A stretch of 64,000 nucleotides of DNA, taken from positions 1 to 64,000 of the forward strand of contig CADCBQ010000026.1 in the NCBI GenBank assembly GCA_902799745.1. Direction: 5' to 3'. How positions within the stretch are numbered: the first letter of the stretch is position 1; the number at the start of each line of letters is the position of its first letter. The DNA is from Fibrobacter succinogenes. GTDB taxonomy: Bacteria > Fibrobacterota > Fibrobacteria > Fibrobacterales > Fibrobacteraceae. A program made the position numbers and the translations under genes. The notes below the pieces were generated by a model. It searched no databases. It had not been told where the DNA came from and saw nothing but the letters and a program-made list of their open reading frames with translations. Below, in pieces: positions 45,362 to 53,528 of the stretch.

Positions 45362-46564
45362 TTACTTGAACTTCCAGAACTTGTACAGGAACTTCGTGGT
45401 CTTAATGGGCGTCTTGAGGAAGGCGCTTTTCTTGTATCCGCTAAGAGCGAAGCCTTGCAGGACCTTGTAAAGTTCGATTTGGTCTGCGCGGTTGATTGCG
45501 AGCAGGAACCTGCGGAACTTGTATTCGAAGTCGTGCATCTTGCCGAAGTATTCGTAGCAGCGCTTTTCGTACTGCTTCAGGAATTCCTTCGAGAGGTTGT
45601 TCGCCTTAAGACCCTGGTCTACGTATTCGGCGCAGAATCTGCCCGCCCTCATTGCGGATGCAATGCCACCACCCGTGAGCGGGTTGGTGTGGTGGGCAGC
45701 GTCGCCCACCAGGGCGAAGCGGTCTAATGTGTAATCCTTGATAATGCTCGAAACAGGAATGACTCCGCCGACGGTATGGTTGATTTTCGCGCCCGGGAAA
45801 AGCTTTTCGAGCCAATCCATGGTGACTTCGAGAATGTTCGGACGGTTCTTGTTGGTTATCAGGAAGCCTGCGCCGAAGTTTGTGACGTTAGACTTCTGCT
45901 TCGGGAAGCTCCAGATGTAACCGTCATTAATAAAATCGTGGCCCTGCCAGAAGGTCAAGTAATCGGGCTTGGTCAAAAGTCCCTGCACCTGAATGTCGAC
46001 ACCGGTACAGGTTTGCATCACTTTCTGACCGCAGTCGAGACCGACGATACGTCCGATACGGCTTTCGACGCCATCGGCGGCGATGACCATCTTGGCGAAA
46101 ATTTCTTGAGTGGCCGTTTCGGTGACACTCCCGTTGCCGTCGCCTTTACCGAGGACAACGCGGACCATGCGTTCGTCGCCTTCGACATCGCTTACGAATT
46201 CGGCGCGGGCGCAGGTTTCTACCTGGGCGCCATCATCGGCGGCGAGCTTTGCAAGCCACGGGTCAAAAATTTCACGATTGAGCATGATGCCGGTGGCAGG
46301 CTTGGGAACCTCGATGTTCACGCCACCAGGGCCGTAAATGTAGAGCCCGTTAATAATGCTTTCGATGCAGCTGTCGTCAATCGGACCGTAAGTCTTCAAG
46401 TCGGCAAGCGTCGTGCTCGCTTCGCCACAGCGTACGGGGTAACCGATCTTTTCGCGCTTTTCGAGCAGCAACACCTTGTGACCAGCGCGAGCCAAATTGC
46501 GGGCGGCAACACAACCGCCGGGGCCGGCACCAATGACTACGACATCGTAACGGGAATCAAGCAT
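45362..46564 (-). CDS. Geranylgeranyl-reductase-family flavoprotein
   Basis: 400 aa. FAD-binding GAGPGGCVAARNLARAGHKV (12-31) with KREKIGYPVRCGE, an FAD-contact loop FALVGDAAHHTNPLTGGGIA, and the overall layout of the GGR family, which saturates isoprenoid chains (archaeal lipids, chlorophyll phytyl tails, menaquinone side chains). The start overlaps the upstream ferredoxin gene by 8 nt, so the ferredoxin is the probable electron donor. Menaquinone side-chain reduction (MenJ-like) is the most natural role in an anaerobic fumarate-reducing bacterium, but this is inference. Confidence 0.82.
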   Translation of the reverse strand: MLDSRYDVVVIGAGPGGCVAARNLARAGHKVLLLEKREKIGYPVRCGEASTTLADLKTYGPIDDSCIESIINGLYIYGPGGVNIEVPKPATGIMLNREIFDPWLAKLAADDGAQVETCARAEFVSDVEGDERMVRVVLGKGDGNGSVTETATQEIFAKMVIAADGVESRIGRIVGLDCGQKVMQTCTGVDIQVQGLLTKPDYLTFWQGHDFINDGYIWSFPKQKSNVTNFGAGFLITNKNRPNILEVTMDWLEKLFPGAKINHTVGGVIPVSSIIKDYTLDRFALVGDAAHHTNPLTGGGIASAMRAGRFCAEYVDQGLKANNLSKEFLKQYEKRCYEYFGKMHDFEYKFRRFLLAINRADQIELYKVLQGFALSGYKKSAFLKTPIKTTKFLYKFWKFK

Positions 46565-46748
46565 CGTTCACCTCCACGATTTTCAATGCACCTACGGGGC
46601 ATGTTCTAGTGCAAATGCCGCACTTGATGCATTTTTCGTGATCAATTTGCAAATCCAGCCCGTACGTGTCGAGGGCCATTTTAGGGCAAGTGCCCACACA
46701 GCCCGCGCAGGCGAGACAAATCTTTCTGTCGTGAACAAGCTTCTTCAT
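46557..46748 (-). CDS. 2[4Fe-4S] ferredoxin
   Basis: 63 aa with two complete cluster motifs: CLACAGCVGTCP and CIKCGICTRTCP (C-x2-C-x2-C-x3-CP each). The last 8 nt overlap the geranylgeranyl-reductase-like gene. It starts 18 nt after the EAL gene stop, with no evident Shine-Dalgarno before the ATG at 46748. Confidence 0.9.
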   Translation of the reverse strand: MKKLVHDRKICLACAGCVGTCPKMALDTYGLDLQIDHEKCIKCGICTRTCPVGALKIVEVNDA

Positions 46749-46766
46749 TAAAGAAGAATATAGAAA

Positions 46767-48455
46767 TTAATATATCACTTCGCCGGTCATGCGCTTTACG
46801 AAATCGTCGCGTACAAGGGGCTTGTCGAACAGGAACCCCTGGGCGCTATGACAGTTGATGCCCCTGAGGTAGTCTGCCTGTTCCTGGGTTTCCACACCTT
46901 CGGCAATGACGTCCTTGTCAAGTTCGCGAGCCATGTTGACCACGTTTCTCAGGACGATTTCATCGTGGGAGTCGGCCTTGCCGATGTTGTTGAGCAACGA
47001 CTTGTCGATCTTGACGACGTTGATATTGTAGTCCTTGAGCACGTTCAGGGTGGAGTAGCCGGTGCCAAAGTCGTCAATGGCGACGGCAATGCCGTTTTGG
47101 TGCATCACGTCGATAAATTTCTGCATGGCGATCGTGTCTTCGAAGTCGGACACTTCGGTCAGCTCGATTTCAATGTACTTGCCCTTGATATCGAACTTAT
47201 GCATAATTTCGAGAATACGGTCGGCGAAGTCCTCGTTGCGCAGGTGCAGTTTCGAGAAGTTGCTCGATATGCGGACCGGTTCCACGCCCGCCTTCAGCCA
47301 TTCGCAAATGTCGTTGCAGGCCGTTTCAAAAACATAGAAGTCCAGGTCGCAAATGGTTCCTTCGCGTTCAAGAATCGGAATAAAGTCCATCGGCGGGACA
47401 ATCGTCTTGTGGCGAAGCCAGCGTACTAGAGCTTCGGCGCCGTTCAGCTGCTTGGTCTTGAGATCGACCTTGGGCTGGTAGAACACGACTAGTTCGCGGT
47501 TACGCAGGGCGTTGTGGAACTCGCTCGAAATTTCCTTTTGGTGGATAGACTGAATCTGCATTTCCTTGGTAAAGAAAACGACATCGCGAGTCCTAATCGT
47601 TCTAGCGGCCTGTACGGCTGTTGCGGCGCAGTTCAAGGCGTCGCCTACGATCACATTCTCCTCGATGGAGTATACGCCCATTCGGGTTTGAATGTGAAGG
47701 TTCATTGGCTTGGGACCTTGACTCAAGGAAAGATCGCAAGCGCTGAATTTTTCGATAAATTCGTTCTGGTGGGACTTCTTTGTCAAGACGAAGAAGTTGT
47801 CGCCTCCCAGGCGGGCGATCATTTCGGTCTTGTCGAGGAACAGAAGGATCTGTTTTACAAGCGTCTTGAGGGCGAGGTCGCCCATTTGGTGGCCAATTGC
47901 CTTGTTTATATACCTGAAGTTCTTCAGGTTCATAAAGAAGGCAGTGTAGTCCTTGAGGTTTTCCCCGATGAACAGCTGGGTAAAGGCGAAAATGCCTGCC
48001 TGGTTGTAGGCGCCGGTCATGGCGTCCGAAATGGCGATCTTACGGGTGTTGCCCATGAGGCGTGCACGACCCGAAAGAATAAAGAAGTCCCAGCTCAACA
48101 ACTGGATCAGTTGTCTTTCATAATCTGTAAATACATGTCCTTCAATCGGATGCGCCTGGAAGGTAAAGGAACCTTGTTCTCCAGTCGTCATAGTTTCGGA
48201 AAAATCCGGATTGCTGGGGATTGTCGGGAGTTTTTCTTTATTATGGTAGGCGGTAAACTCGCCGGAAAGTCCGTTCGGGGCAAATTGGCTGACCGGTGCG
48301 TAAAAAATGCAGTGGACTAGTCCGATGTTTGCGCTTTGGGCGAGGGGAGGCAAGTGACGGGCCATGGTGGCGAATATTTCGTCTGTACTAAAGATAGGCC
48401 CCAAGAGCTTGGACCTAAAATCAAGATACATACTATTGAACAACGGAATATCCAT
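46767..48455 (-). CDS. Degenerate GGDEF plus EAL domain protein (probable c-di-GMP phosphodiesterase)
   Basis: 562 aa, start ATG 48455 following GAGGAAG; the in-frame ATG at 48485 lacks a good Shine-Dalgarno. The N-terminal roughly 180 residues are an unrecognised sensor-like region. The GGDEF domain reads RLGGDNFFVL, so the signature is GGDNF and cyclase activity is doubtful. The EAL domain looks intact: NGAEALVRW, IEIELTEVS, DDFGTGYSTL, VKIDKSLL and VIAEGVETQEQ. No transmembrane segment was noticed. It is the first gene of a minus-strand run with ferredoxin and the GGR-like gene, and divergent from the nuo operon. Confidence 0.88.
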   Translation of the reverse strand: MDIPLFNSMYLDFRSKLLGPIFSTDEIFATMARHLPPLAQSANIGLVHCIFYAPVSQFAPNGLSGEFTAYHNKEKLPTIPSNPDFSETMTTGEQGSFTFQAHPIEGHVFTDYERQLIQLLSWDFFILSGRARLMGNTRKIAISDAMTGAYNQAGIFAFTQLFIGENLKDYTAFFMNLKNFRYINKAIGHQMGDLALKTLVKQILLFLDKTEMIARLGGDNFFVLTKKSHQNEFIEKFSACDLSLSQGPKPMNLHIQTRMGVYSIEENVIVGDALNCAATAVQAARTIRTRDVVFFTKEMQIQSIHQKEISSEFHNALRNRELVVFYQPKVDLKTKQLNGAEALVRWLRHKTIVPPMDFIPILEREGTICDLDFYVFETACNDICEWLKAGVEPVRISSNFSKLHLRNEDFADRILEIMHKFDIKGKYIEIELTEVSDFEDTIAMQKFIDVMHQNGIAVAIDDFGTGYSTLNVLKDYNINVVKIDKSLLNNIGKADSHDEIVLRNVVNMARELDKDVIAEGVETQEQADYLRGINCHSAQGFLFDKPLVRDDFVKRMTGEVIY

Positions 48456-48615
48456 TACTTCCTCAACATACCAAAACCGCGCCAAAACTACAAAAAATTG
48501 ACGGGGCTTTCAAGTTAAAATTGGAAACTCCGGCTTTAAACGCGTTGTATACCCCTCAATATATCCTTTTTCTTTGAAAAATGTGCTTCCCGTCACAAAA
48601 AAATCACGCACATTT

Positions 48616-48631
48616 GTTAGGTTAGTCTAAC
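48616..48631. promoter_or_regulatory. Palindrome upstream of nuoB (candidate operator)
   Basis: GTTAG is repeated directly (48616-48620, 48621-48625), and the second copy forms a perfect inverted repeat with CTAAC (48627-48631) around one T. It sits about 100 nt upstream of nuoB in the 276-nt divergent region shared with the EAL gene. A TATCTTTT sequence near 48698 could be the nuo -7 element. Confidence 0.35.
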
Positions 48632-48731
48632 TTGGAATATCTCTTCTTTTTTTGATACATAGGGCCCAAAACATAAAAACCGCCCCCTGAAAATTCTATC
48701 TTTTAGCCCGCATTTAAAGAGGTAATCTCCT

Positions 48732-49367
48732 ATGAGTAATGAGGCAGAAAAGCCGAATTTCATTACGACTTCTCTTGATTTTCTAGTCAATTGGGGCCGT
48801 ACCAACTCCCTGTGGCCGTTTCCTTATGGAACTGCCTGCTGTGCAATCGAATTCATGAGTACCGAAGTGGGTCGCTACGACTTGTCACGTATCGGGTCTG
48901 AATATGTGCGCTTTACGCCGCGTCAGTCCGATGTGCTGTTGGTCGCGGGTACCATTTCTTATAAGCAGGCTCCGATTCTCAAGCGTATGTACGAACAGAT
49001 GGCTGAACCCCGCTGGGTGATTGCCATGGGTGCTTGCGCAAGTAGTGGCGGATTTTATGACTGTTACTGCACCGTTCCGGGTATCGACCATATTATCCCG
49101 GTGGATGTCTATATCGGTGGTTGCCCCAGCCGTCCGGAAGCGTTCTTCGAGGCCATGTTTGACCTGCAGAAGAAGATCAAAGACGAGTCCTACATGAAGC
49201 AGCGTGCTGAACGCGTGAAAGACCAGCTCGAAATGATCAAGGCTAAGACCGAACAGGCAAAGGCGGAAGCCCGCGAGTTTGCCCGTGAAAAGACTGCCGA
49301 AATCAAGGAATTTGTGGCTGAAAAAGAACAGGAACTTGTCAAGAAAGCCCAGTTTTGGAAGGAGTAA
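48732..49367 (+). CDS. nuoB: NADH-quinone oxidoreductase subunit B, with lysine/glutamate-rich C-terminal tail
   Basis: 211 aa. Carries the N2 [4Fe-4S] cluster next to the quinone site: Cys36-Cys37 (TACCAIE), Cys102 (MGACASSGG) and Cys131 (GGCPSRPE). Preceded by AGAGGT. A typical NuoB ends soon after the last of these; here about 55 further residues form a charged helix rich in K/E/A (RVKDQLEMIKAKTEQAK), likely a coiled coil on the peripheral arm. It is the first gene of the nuo operon; no nuoA precedes it. The stop TAA shares its last base with an ATG, followed by the nuoC ATG. Confidence 0.95.
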   Translation: MSNEAEKPNFITTSLDFLVNWGRTNSLWPFPYGTACCAIEFMSTEVGRYDLSRIGSEYVRFTPRQSDVLLVAGTISYKQAPILKRMYEQMAEPRWVIAMGACASSGGFYDCYCTVPGIDHIIPVDVYIGGCPSRPEAFFEAMFDLQKKIKDESYMKQRAERVKDQLEMIKAKTEQAKAEAREFAREKTAEIKEFVAEKEQELVKKAQFWKE

Positions 49368-49369
49368 TG

Positions 49370-49966
49370 ATGGAATCCGTGATTGACATCCTTGAATCCA
49401 AGTTTGGTGGCAAGCGTGACGAAAAGGCCAAGTGGGATGCCTGCGTGGTGATCCCGAAGGAATACCTGCACAACGCTGTCGAATTCTTGAAGAACGATCC
49501 CTCGATGCAGATGGACATGCTCCTCGACCTCGCCGGTATCGACTACCTCACTTACCCGAATCACGAAGGCCCCCGCTTTGCGGTGAGCTACGCCTTCAAG
49601 AGCATGAAGAACCCGGGTCGCCGCGTCCGTCTTAAGGTGCTAGTCAGCGAAGCCGACCTGAAGGTGCCGACCGTGACTGACCTGTATGCAAGTGCCAACT
49701 GGCTCGAACGCGAAGTTTACGACCAGTTCGGTATCGTGTTTGAAGGTCACCCGGACCTGCGCCGCATTTTGAACCATGTTGAATTTGTGGGCCACCCGCT
49801 CCGTAAGGATTACCCTGCCCAGAAGCGTCAGTGGCTTTCGACGACCGACTTCCTGATTCCGGAACTCGAAAAGCGCTTGGAAGACAAGGGCTACAGGATT
49901 GTCCAGCGTTCCAAGGAAATCATGCCTGTCGAAGAAGAATATCTTGAAGGGAGTATCAGAGAATGA
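49370..49966 (+). CDS. nuoC: NADH-quinone oxidoreductase subunit C
   Basis: 198 aa. Peripheral-arm 30-kDa subunit. Family blocks: DLAGIDYLTYP, FKSMKNPGRRVRLKVLV, ANWLEREVYDQFGIVFEGHP and LRRILNHVEF...HPLRKDYP. Two adjacent ATGs exist; I prefer 49370 because AAGGAG is then 5 nt away. It is not fused to NuoD. Its last four bases (ATGA) overlap the nuoD start. Confidence 0.95.
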   Translation: MESVIDILESKFGGKRDEKAKWDACVVIPKEYLHNAVEFLKNDPSMQMDMLLDLAGIDYLTYPNHEGPRFAVSYAFKSMKNPGRRVRLKVLVSEADLKVPTVTDLYASANWLEREVYDQFGIVFEGHPDLRRILNHVEFVGHPLRKDYPAQKRQWLSTTDFLIPELEKRLEDKGYRIVQRSKEIMPVEEEYLEGSIRE

Positions 49967-51156
49967 TCGTACTTGACCCGAATGGCGAAAAGCTGAACCT
50001 GATGGCCCTGAACGTGGGCCCGACGCATCCGGCGACCCACCACTGCGTGCGCTTGCTGGCTGCCCTCGATGGCGAAACCATCGTGGCCGGTGTCCATGAA
50101 ATTGGCTTTATGCACCGCGGCTTTGAAAAAATGGTCGAACGCGGCACCTGGCAGCAGGTAATCCCGTACACCGACCGCTTGAACTACTGCTCTGCAATGA
50201 TGAACAACATTGCATTCTGCCGTGCAGTCGAAAATATGTACGGTATCGAAATCCCGGAACGCACCAAGGTGCTCCGCGTGATTGTGAACGAACTCTCCCG
50301 TATCAACGACCACTTTATTTGCGTGGCTGCCGCTTTCCAGGACTTGGGTGGTACGACTCCGTTCATGTACGCCTTTAACCCGCGTGAAGAAATCATGCTG
50401 ATTTGGGAAAAGCTCACGGGCGCACGCCTCACCAACAGCTTTGCCCGCATCGGTGGCCTCTACCGCGACAGCTACGACGGCTTCGAAGAAGACGTGCTCG
50501 CCGCTTGCAAGTCGGTGGAAAAGGCCCTCAAGGATCTGCACGCTTGCTTGGACCGTAACCGTATCTTCCTCGACCGTACCGTGGGCGTGGGCAAGATTTC
50601 TGCCGAACGCGCTATCAGCTACGGCTGGACCGGTCCGTGTCTGCGTGCGACGGGTGTCGAAAGCGACCTCCGCAAGGATGAACCTTACTATGACTACGAA
50701 ACCTACGATTGGGAAGTCGTGGTCGGCACGCAGGGCGACGCCAACGACCGTCTGCAGGTGCGCCTTGCCGAAATCGAAGAATCTGTGAAGATTGTGCGCC
50801 AGGCCCTGAAGCGCCTCGCTCCGGGCCCGGTCGACATTGTCGACCCACGCATCCGCGTGCCCGCGCACAAGCTTGCCTACCAGGACATGGAAGCTCTTAT
50901 CGGCCGCTTCAAGAGCGTGTACGAAGGCATCCGCGTGCCCGAAGGCGAATACTACTGCGCAAGCGAATGCGCTAACGGCGAACTTGGCTTTACCATCGTT
51001 TCTGACGGTTCTGGCCATCCGTACCGCATCAAGGTGCGTTCCCCGTCGTTTGCCCATGTGTCTGCATTTAACGAACTGGTCGAAGGCCTTACCCTTGCCG
51101 ACTCTATGGCAACACTGCCTGGCCTCAACATGATTGCTGGAGAACTTGACCGATGA
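49963..51156 (+). CDS. nuoD: NADH-quinone oxidoreductase subunit D
   Basis: 397 aa. The 49-kDa quinone-pocket subunit, homologous to the [NiFe]-hydrogenase large subunit but without its nickel cysteines. GPTHPATHHCVRLL, GFMHRGFEKM, YTDRLNYCSAMMNN and the C-terminal DPRIRVPAHKLAYQDMEALI region are present. The quinone-binding His in the HPATHH loop and the Tyr in the YTDRLNY segment are conserved. It overlaps nuoE by ATGA. Confidence 0.96.
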   Translation: MIVLDPNGEKLNLMALNVGPTHPATHHCVRLLAALDGETIVAGVHEIGFMHRGFEKMVERGTWQQVIPYTDRLNYCSAMMNNIAFCRAVENMYGIEIPERTKVLRVIVNELSRINDHFICVAAAFQDLGGTTPFMYAFNPREEIMLIWEKLTGARLTNSFARIGGLYRDSYDGFEEDVLAACKSVEKALKDLHACLDRNRIFLDRTVGVGKISAERAISYGWTGPCLRATGVESDLRKDEPYYDYETYDWEVVVGTQGDANDRLQVRLAEIEESVKIVRQALKRLAPGPVDIVDPRIRVPAHKLAYQDMEALIGRFKSVYEGIRVPEGEYYCASECANGELGFTIVSDGSGHPYRIKVRSPSFAHVSAFNELVEGLTLADSMATLPGLNMIAGELDR

Positions 51157-52214
51157 CACAACATATTCAAGGTGCAGTTCAGTTTGTATCGAATAACCAC
51201 TTGAAGTTCGACGGTCCGAGCGAAGCGATTCCCGCTCTCCCGGATCCGGGTCAGACTTTTGGCTACGTGAACAAGGCTGTTCCGCAGCCCGCTCCGAAGG
51301 AAGTGCTCGCAAAGCTCGACACTCCTGAAATCAAGGAACGTTGCGCCGACTTGCTCAGCCGTTATCCGGTTGGTCAGGGCGCGCTGCTTGAAGTCCTTTG
51401 GCTTGTGCAGGGCGTGTTCGGTTGGGTTCCGACCGAAGGTATCCGCTGGGCTGCAAACGTTTGCGGTTGCGCTCCGGCTCACGCTCTCGGCGTTGCCACT
51501 TTCTATACCATGTATAATCACGCTCCCAAGGGCAAGTTCCTGTTGCAGTTCTGCCGCAACATCAGCTGCGCTATCAAGGGTGCCCAGCCGCTCATCAAGT
51601 ATGTCGAAAACAAGCTTGGCGTCAAGAGTGGCGAAACGACTCCCGACGGCATGTTTACCGTACTCCAGGTGGAATGCCTCGGTAGCTGCGGCAACGGCCC
51701 GATGATGCTTGTGAACGATGACTTTGCCACCGATGTGGTCGACGGTCAGCTCAAGATGAAGCGCGGTACGACTCTTACCGAAGCCAGCATCGACCGCATT
51801 ATCGACTGGTGCAAGGCTCACGTGAACGACATGCCGAAACACGATGTTCTCGGCGGAATCGTGAAGGGCCACGGCGGTCACCCCGGTGCTCCGGGCGCTA
51901 CGGCAAAGCCGCAGGTTGCTGACTATGCTCCGCCTTCTCCGGCTTTGAACGTGAAGGCTGAAGCTGACGAAAATGGTGCTACCCTCACTTGGAAGGGCGC
52001 TCCTGAATTCACGAAGATTGTCGTCGAAAAGAAGGACGGCAGCAACTGGGTTGCTGTCGGTGAACCCGGCGTGAAGGACAAGGCTTTTGTGGATGCAGCC
52101 GGTAAGGTCGGCGATGTGTACCGCATGATTGCCACTTCGGGCGAACGCACTGCAAAACCTTCCAAGGAAGCGGTTACCACTCAGAAGCCCGCTCCGGTAG
52201 AGGAGGCTAAGTAA
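51153..52214 (+). CDS. nuoE: NADH-quinone oxidoreductase subunit E with C-terminal FN3-like extension
   Basis: 353 aa, about twice the usual 160-180. Residues about 55-225 are NuoE with the N1a [2Fe-2S] ligands Cys134, Cys139, Cys175 and Cys179. The N-terminal roughly 50 residues are extra. After a G/H/P-rich hinge (about 235-262) a domain of about 80 residues (PSPALNVKAEADENGATLTW, FTKIVVEKKDGSNWVAVGEP, VGDVYRMIATSG) looks like a fibronectin type III fold, then a P/A/E tail. FN3 domains are normally extracellular; here it would sit on the cytosolic NADH-dehydrogenase tip. The reading frame and codon use are continuous, so it is a real fusion. Confidence 0.92.
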   Translation: MTQHIQGAVQFVSNNHLKFDGPSEAIPALPDPGQTFGYVNKAVPQPAPKEVLAKLDTPEIKERCADLLSRYPVGQGALLEVLWLVQGVFGWVPTEGIRWAANVCGCAPAHALGVATFYTMYNHAPKGKFLLQFCRNISCAIKGAQPLIKYVENKLGVKSGETTPDGMFTVLQVECLGSCGNGPMMLVNDDFATDVVDGQLKMKRGTTLTEASIDRIIDWCKAHVNDMPKHDVLGGIVKGHGGHPGAPGATAKPQVADYAPPSPALNVKAEADENGATLTWKGAPEFTKIVVEKKDGSNWVAVGEPGVKDKAFVDAAGKVGDVYRMIATSGERTAKPSKEAVTTQKPAPVEEAK

Positions 52215-52216
52215 TT

Positions 52217-53524
52217 ATGGCTGAAGTAGTAAAAGTTTGTACAGGAAATTTTGGCAAGGGCGCCCAGGACATTGAAGTCTACAAGAAGCTGGGCGGCTAC
52301 GCAAACATTTCGGATCGCTTGTTCAACATGAGCCAGTTCGAAGTGATTGACTACGTGCAGCGTTCCGGTCTCCGTGGCCGTGGCGGTGCAGGCTTCCCGA
52401 CCGGTATGAAGTGGAGCTTTGTTCCGCGCAATTCCGGCAAGCCCGTGTACATCGTAGTGAACGCTGACGAAGGTGAAGGCGGTACGTTCAAGGATCACTT
52501 CCTGATGATGGAAGATCCGCACCGCTTGATCGAAGGTTTGATTATTGCAGCTTGGGCTCTCGGTAGCCGCGCCGCATACATCTACTGCCGTGGCGAATTC
52601 CTGCCTTGCATCGAAAGCTTGAACAAGGCTTTGAACCAGGCATACGCCGCCGGTTACCTCGGCGAAAACATTTGCGGAACCAAGTTCAGTTTCGATATCT
52701 TTGTTCACCGTGGCGCTGGCGCCTACATTTGCGGTGAAGAAACTGCTCTTATTAATTCGCTCGAAGGTCAGAAGGGTCAGCCCCGCCTTAAGCCGCCTTT
52801 CCCGGCGGTGAGCGGTGCATGGAAGTCTCCGACTTGCGTGAACAACGTCGAAACTATTATGGCTCTCCCGTGGATCTTCCAGCACGATCCGAGCGAATAC
52901 GCCAAGATGGGTACTCCCCGTGCAGGTGGTACCAAGGTGTTCTGTATCTCGGGTGACGTGAAGAATCCGGGTGTGTACGAAGCTCCGCTTGGCACTTCGA
53001 TGATGACGATGATTAACGATTATGCCGGCGGTGTCGTGGGCGGAAACCTGAAGGCTGTGCTTCCGGGTGGTTCTTCTTGCGCTCCGCTGAACGCAGGCGA
53101 ATGTGCCGTAGCCACCATGGACTATGAATGCCTCGCCTCGATGAAGACGATGTTCGGTTCGGGCGCCATGATCGTGATTAACGATACGCACAATATGGCT
53201 GAACTCCTGAACGTGCTCGGCAACTTCTACAGCCACGAATCTTGCGGCCAGTGCACTCCGTGCCGCGAAGGTACGGGCCTCCTGCATCGCATTCTGAACC
53301 AGATTGTCGATGGCAAGGGTCACGATGGTGACGTGGAACTAATGCAGAGTCTTTCTGGTGGCTTTGGTGGCGTGACGATTTGCCCGCTGTCTATTTCGCT
53401 CGGTGGCCCGGTGGGCTCCTACACGGCGAAGTTCAGAGCCGACTTTGATGAATTAATCGCAAAGAACCCCGACCACGGGAAAGCCCGTGTTCAGGATAAC
53501 TATCGTCCTGGAATTTTCTGGTAA
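52217..53524 (+). CDS. nuoF: NADH-quinone oxidoreductase subunit F (NADH/FMN-binding)
   Basis: 435 aa. Oxidises NADH at FMN and passes electrons to N3. Glycine-rich RGRGGAGFPTGMKW, FMN loop NADEGEGGTFKDH and N3 ligands Cys343, Cys346, Cys349 (ESCGQCTPCREG) with Cys389 (TICPLS) are present. The FMN loop usually reads NADExEPGTxKDR, so Pro to Gly and Arg to His are uncommon substitutions. Begins 2 nt after nuoE, with its GAGGAGG inside the end of nuoE. Confidence 0.95.
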   Translation: MAEVVKVCTGNFGKGAQDIEVYKKLGGYANISDRLFNMSQFEVIDYVQRSGLRGRGGAGFPTGMKWSFVPRNSGKPVYIVVNADEGEGGTFKDHFLMMEDPHRLIEGLIIAAWALGSRAAYIYCRGEFLPCIESLNKALNQAYAAGYLGENICGTKFSFDIFVHRGAGAYICGEETALINSLEGQKGQPRLKPPFPAVSGAWKSPTCVNNVETIMALPWIFQHDPSEYAKMGTPRAGGTKVFCISGDVKNPGVYEAPLGTSMMTMINDYAGGVVGGNLKAVLPGGSSCAPLNAGECAVATMDYECLASMKTMFGSGAMIVINDTHNMAELLNVLGNFYSHESCGQCTPCREGTGLLHRILNQIVDGKGHDGDVELMQSLSGGFGGVTICPLSISLGGPVGSYTAKFRADFDELIAKNPDHGKARVQDNYRPGIFW

Positions 53525-53528
53525 TAAT

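Noticed and set aside
48486..48731. Search for a hidden nuoA between the EAL gene and nuoB
   Set aside because: No open frame of adequate length with transmembrane helices on either strand.
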